Source of the DNA: Cerrena zonata
Lineage: Eukaryota > Basidiomycota > Agaricomycetes > Polyporales > Cerrenaceae
Direction of reading: 5' to 3'
DNA length: 64,000 nucleotides
Assembly (NCBI GenBank): GCA_038087015.1
Contig: JASBNA010000017.1
Span: 248,001-312,000, forward strand
The notes beneath the pieces were generated by a model. It searched no databases. It was given only the letters and a program-made list of their open reading frames with translations, and was not told the DNA's origin. The position numbers and the translations under genes are program-made. Numbering within the stretch: the first letter of the stretch is position 1; the number at the start of each line of letters is the position of its first letter. Below, one piece after another: positions 61,124 to 64,000 of the stretch.

Positions 61124-63460
61124 CTAGACAGCCTTCGAACTCAACCTCGCGAGCATGGAACGGAAGGGTGCACGGCTCTTGGGAACCACCGGGACAGACT
61201 CATGTCGACTCTTCTGAGCCCCAGCCTTCGATTCCCTCCGCGCTTTGTTCTCGTCCTGCACGGTAATATGTCTCGGGCGTGGGGGCATGGATACGGTCCC
61301 AGTCGGCCTCAGCTTTTTGGCTTCTCCAGCTGCTTCTTTGACCGCAGACTTCTTCGGGGGTGGCAATTTTTTGTTACCGGGTATCGATGTCGGCAAACTT
61401 GTGCGGCCATTGACCGCACGAAGAGGAGACCTGTTGGGAACACCTGAAGTATTGCTAACTTTGTTCGCAGGCACGGTGGCTGAAGAATCTCCTTTCCCTC
61501 GGGACGGAAATGATTTCGTGAGTGATTTGACCATGGGGTGCTTTGGAAAACTGATTCGATGGTCTTTGACAGCCGACTCCATTATGATATGTTGACGAGG
61601 AGGAGAGCCCTGGCGAAGACTTGACTTTGGAGCCAGAGACAGTCTCCGACTTAAAGAGGTCGGCGCCTTGGAAGGAGGTGAAGTCGCCTTTTTCTCTTCT
61701 TGAACGTTAGTCGGCTTCTCTATAGAATATTCATGCATGCTAGGCAAGACGGAGAATCGTACACTCTTCTTTTCCTTCAAGATGCCTTTAGCGGGAGGCC
61801 GAAGAGTAGCACTACTTGGAGGCCGCCGAGAGGGAGTAGAATGTGCGAAATCATCCAAGGAAAATGATAGATTATCCAAAGCGTCAGACTCCAACGGAAT
61901 TGCATTATCCTCGGTCGACTCCCCACAGTCTGCAAGGTGTGACAGGTCCAGTGTAACTCTTGTTCGACGGCGCGGGCCATCGTCAGGTGTTTCGATAATG
62001 ACTGTTCTCCGACGTTGTAATTTTTGTGCGTCTGGTTGAGAGGTCCGGCATGCGCGGGTGTTACTGGCGGGCACCGCAGGTAAAGCAGGTTGGGTGGGTG
62101 TCTCGACGTTAGTCAGGGTTCTTTCAGCAGACCAGATAGATATGTCAGCATGGATAGCAGCATTCGCAGAAGGTTTCTGGGCCGGTATGGAAGGCTTCCC
62201 AACCTCAGTCTTTACAGTAAGATCACTAGGGTCCAATCCAAAGCTAGTTTCCAGTCCTTGAGCGAACGCCCATTCGTCTTCTTCTGACACTTGAGAGGAA
62301 GTCTCCACAGCTTCTAGCAAATTCGTCCGAGCAGATAATTTGTCGATACGGAGAGGAGGAATTCGAGATCGCAGATTCTCGCACATCACGTTCAAGTCAA
62401 CAGAGGTAGTTTCCGTCGCGAATGAATAGTCAAAGGTCGGAGTGTGTGTACCGAGGAATGGGCTCGGAATACCAGGGTAAGAACCAGACACATGCATATC
62501 GGAAGATTGAGATGTGTCGGAGCCAACTTGAAGTGGTTTCGGTAGATCTTGTCCGCGGCGAACAGCAAGAGGTGCACACTTTTCAAGACTGTGCGATGAC
62601 TCCGATGACAAGGGAAAGATCGCAACGGAATTGGATATCGTAATCGTTGGCACTGTATCGTGGGGTAGAGATAGCGGGAATCTTGTCATGTTTGAGTCAG
62701 AAGTAGGAATCAACAGAGAAGATTTCGTCGTCATCGAGCATGAAAGCCGGGCTATCGGAGTAGATTGCGGTTTGTGTCTGTCCTCAACGGAACCTTTAGA
62801 GGTTTTCCGATCAGACCTTTTCTTAATCAGCGGGCCTGAGCCCGTGGATTGCCCTCTGCGATTACGAAGAATAGCGTTGAAAGCATCAGGCGGCAAGATT
62901 GAACCCTCTGGGACCCAAGGTGGATTGATAACTTTGTCTTCGCTATTTGCATAGCCTTCCCATGGTGTATGGGAGGGTGGGACTTCATCCACGAGGTTTT
63001 CCTGGATCAGCGTTTCAGAAACTTTCAGTTCACGGCACAGTTGGGTATGACACTTCGGAAAACTCACGGTCCACTGGCTTACACAAATAGGCTCCATGAT
63101 CATTGTCCTGACTCGAGGGGAGGTAGGTATGCTGATTAAAATGTCAGACTTAGACGAGTTGGAAGTTTCAGTGCGGTCGGACGTTGATAGGACGGGCGTA
63201 GTAAGATATTTAGGTGCGCAAGGAGGAGGGGGGGTACAGAGTCGAAGCAGATCATCTTCAAGTGAAGCTGTGGTTTCCGAGAAGGAGAGTGAAAGCTTCG
63301 AGGTCGACAGAATTTCGCCAAGATTCGAATGAGGACAAGCATCCAGATACGCCGATATGTCGAGAGAGTTGCTAGAGCCATAAGTCGGCACTGACAGGAG
63401 GAGACCGCCCGTAGGATTTGGGAAATTTGTTGTTGCGTCCTTCATGATGTCCCAAGGCAA
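61124..63460 (-). CDS. Disordered protein with PP1-docking-like motif
   Basis: A single 778-residue open frame without introns. I recognise no domain. The N-terminus (MPWDIMKDATTNFPNPTGG) and a segment VNPPWVPEGSILPPDAF-like (VINPPWVPEGSILPPDA) look conserved. The rest is Ser/Pro/Lys-rich. At about residues 557-575 PPAKGILKEKKSVRFSVLPS contains KSVRF, which fits the RVxF docking consensus for protein phosphatase 1. Many SP/TP sites and a strongly basic C-terminal third (KKLRPTGTVSMPPRPRH and similar) suggest a phospho-regulated chromatin or microtubule-associated protein. That is inference. Confidence 0.75.
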   Translation of the reverse strand: MPWDIMKDATTNFPNPTGGLLLSVPTYGSSNSLDISAYLDACPHSNLGEILSTSKLSLSFSETTASLEDDLLRLCTPPPPCAPKYLTTPVLSTSDRTETSNSSKSDILISIPTSPRVRTMIMEPICVSQWTVSFPKCHTQLCRELKVSETLIQENLVDEVPPSHTPWEGYANSEDKVINPPWVPEGSILPPDAFNAILRNRRGQSTGSGPLIKKRSDRKTSKGSVEDRHKPQSTPIARLSCSMTTKSSLLIPTSDSNMTRFPLSLPHDTVPTITISNSVAIFPLSSESSHSLEKCAPLAVRRGQDLPKPLQVGSDTSQSSDMHVSGSYPGIPSPFLGTHTPTFDYSFATETTSVDLNVMCENLRSRIPPLRIDKLSARTNLLEAVETSSQVSEEDEWAFAQGLETSFGLDPSDLTVKTEVGKPSIPAQKPSANAAIHADISIWSAERTLTNVETPTQPALPAVPASNTRACRTSQPDAQKLQRRRTVIIETPDDGPRRRTRVTLDLSHLADCGESTEDNAIPLESDALDNLSFSLDDFAHSTPSRRPPSSATLRPPAKGILKEKKSVRFSVLPSMHEYSIEKPTNVQEEKKATSPPSKAPTSLSRRLSLAPKSSLRQGSPPRQHIIMESAVKDHRISFPKHPMVKSLTKSFPSRGKGDSSATVPANKVSNTSGVPNRSPLRAVNGRTSLPTSIPGNKKLPPPKKSAVKEAAGEAKKLRPTGTVSMPPRPRHITVQDENKARRESKAGAQKSRHESVPVVPKSRAPFRSMLARLSSKAV

Positions 63461-64000
63461 GCATTGAGCGGAGTTGTGTCAACTACTCTGAACAGATAAC
63501 TCGAAAGTGTCAGCCTCAGCTCAGAGTGATAAGATTAGATCAGCTCATCGATGATCTATGATCTGGTATTTTACATTGGCGCCTGAGATTTGTAAGCCAA
63601 GTAATCATTATTAAATTTACCTAGGAGGTTACTAGTATGGAGTCATAGACGAGCGCTTTGTATACTACTACTACTAAGTTTATACTTACTGTGACTGGCT
63701 TCAAGTTCAAAGGGGAAGGCCAGAGACAGGATGATTCTATGGTCTCGAACCAGCTTGCTACTATGGCCGGGTCAGATGGCTTGAAGACTTTCTGAAGCTA
63801 TAGCCTTCGATTCTTTTGGATTCTCACAGTCCGCTTTATGTTGTATCGTATAACATCCGGCGAGCCCAATCGAGCCTTTCATATCGCAGCCCTCCGCTCT
63901 ACTTCTATCACTGTATGCATATACAGAAAGCTCACTCCGAGAGTCTCACAGCCCCTATCACATATGAAAACTAGTCAACATCGTATCGAGGTCTATCTCC
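63461..64000. other. Right edge, no supported gene
   Basis: 540 bp upstream of the minus-strand gene, so it includes its promoter. A short TACTACTACTAC run lies near 63661-63675. Nothing else is recognised. Confidence 0.4.

Overview
The window is nuclear DNA from a filamentous basidiomycete, most likely an Agaricomycete. The evidence is many short (about 50-80 nt) GT-AG introns with CTAAC/CTGAC-like branch points, pyrimidine-rich promoters, a FunK1-type kinase relic (a family expanded in Agaricomycetes), Zn(II)2Cys6 regulators and intron-containing eukaryotic tRNA genes. There is no CRISPR, operon, prophage or clear transposon. All coding calls come from reading splice-joined frames by eye. 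For seven genes the proposed exons sum exactly to a multiple of three: PAK kinase, DUF202 protein, the 34.3 kb hypothetical, RPB4, C2H2 protein, RING protein and both transcription factors.

Layout. 0-3.6 kb: a decayed FunK1 kinase, unassigned coding-like exons under a dense ACGCGT cluster with a 32-bp imperfect palindrome, and a poorly resolved small membrane-protein gene. 3.5-5.6 kb (-): RAD9 checkpoint clamp subunit. 7.1-9.8 kb (+): PAK/Ste20 kinase. 10.5-20.2 kb (-): TEL1/ATM kinase. 20.8-23.0 kb (+): PIF1 helicase, divergent from TEL1. 23.1-24.8 kb (-): RIT1 initiator-tRNA modifier. 25.2-27.1 kb (-): D-xylulose kinase. 28.4-30.4 kb (+): membrane-anchored aspartic protease. 31.1-33.3 kb (-): large disordered protein. 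33.7-34.2 kb (+): DUF202 membrane protein. 34.3-35.8 kb (+): hypothetical protein. 35.9-36.3 kb: head-to-head pair of tRNA-Leu(AAG) genes. 36.7-39.8 kb (-): R3H-SUZ RNA-binding protein. 40.3-42.3 kb (-): vacuolar-type amino acid transporter, divergent from RPB4 (42.6-43.2 kb, +). 43.4-43.9 kb: tRNA-Pro(AGG) and a third tRNA-Leu(AAG). 44.0-44.5 kb (-): small C2H2 protein. 45.5-48.4 kb (+): ELMO/CED-12 protein. 48.8-50.2 kb (+): RING protein. 50.5-53.6 kb (-): ARP8 of INO80. 54.2-56.3 and 58.7-60.8 kb (+): two paralogous Zn2Cys6 factors. 61.1-63.5 kb (-): disordered protein with a PP1-docking-like motif.

How the genes fit together. Most are unrelated housekeeping genes. Four act in genome maintenance (RAD9, TEL1, PIF1, ARP8), three of them within the first 23 kb. 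TEL1 and PIF1 share one 589-bp divergent promoter containing paired CACGTG boxes, an ACGCGT box and a 57-bp tandem duplication that doubles a consensus 5' splice site. PAK and ELMO both belong to Rho/Rac-Cdc42 signalling.

The least ordinary features are gene-structural: a 13-nt microexon conserved in two paralogous zinc-cluster factors, a 15-nt microexon inside a RING domain, a GC-AG intron in RPB4, a 20-nt terminal exon that completes the TEL1 FATC, and the inverted tRNA-Leu pair. I did not find a convincing new multi-gene system.
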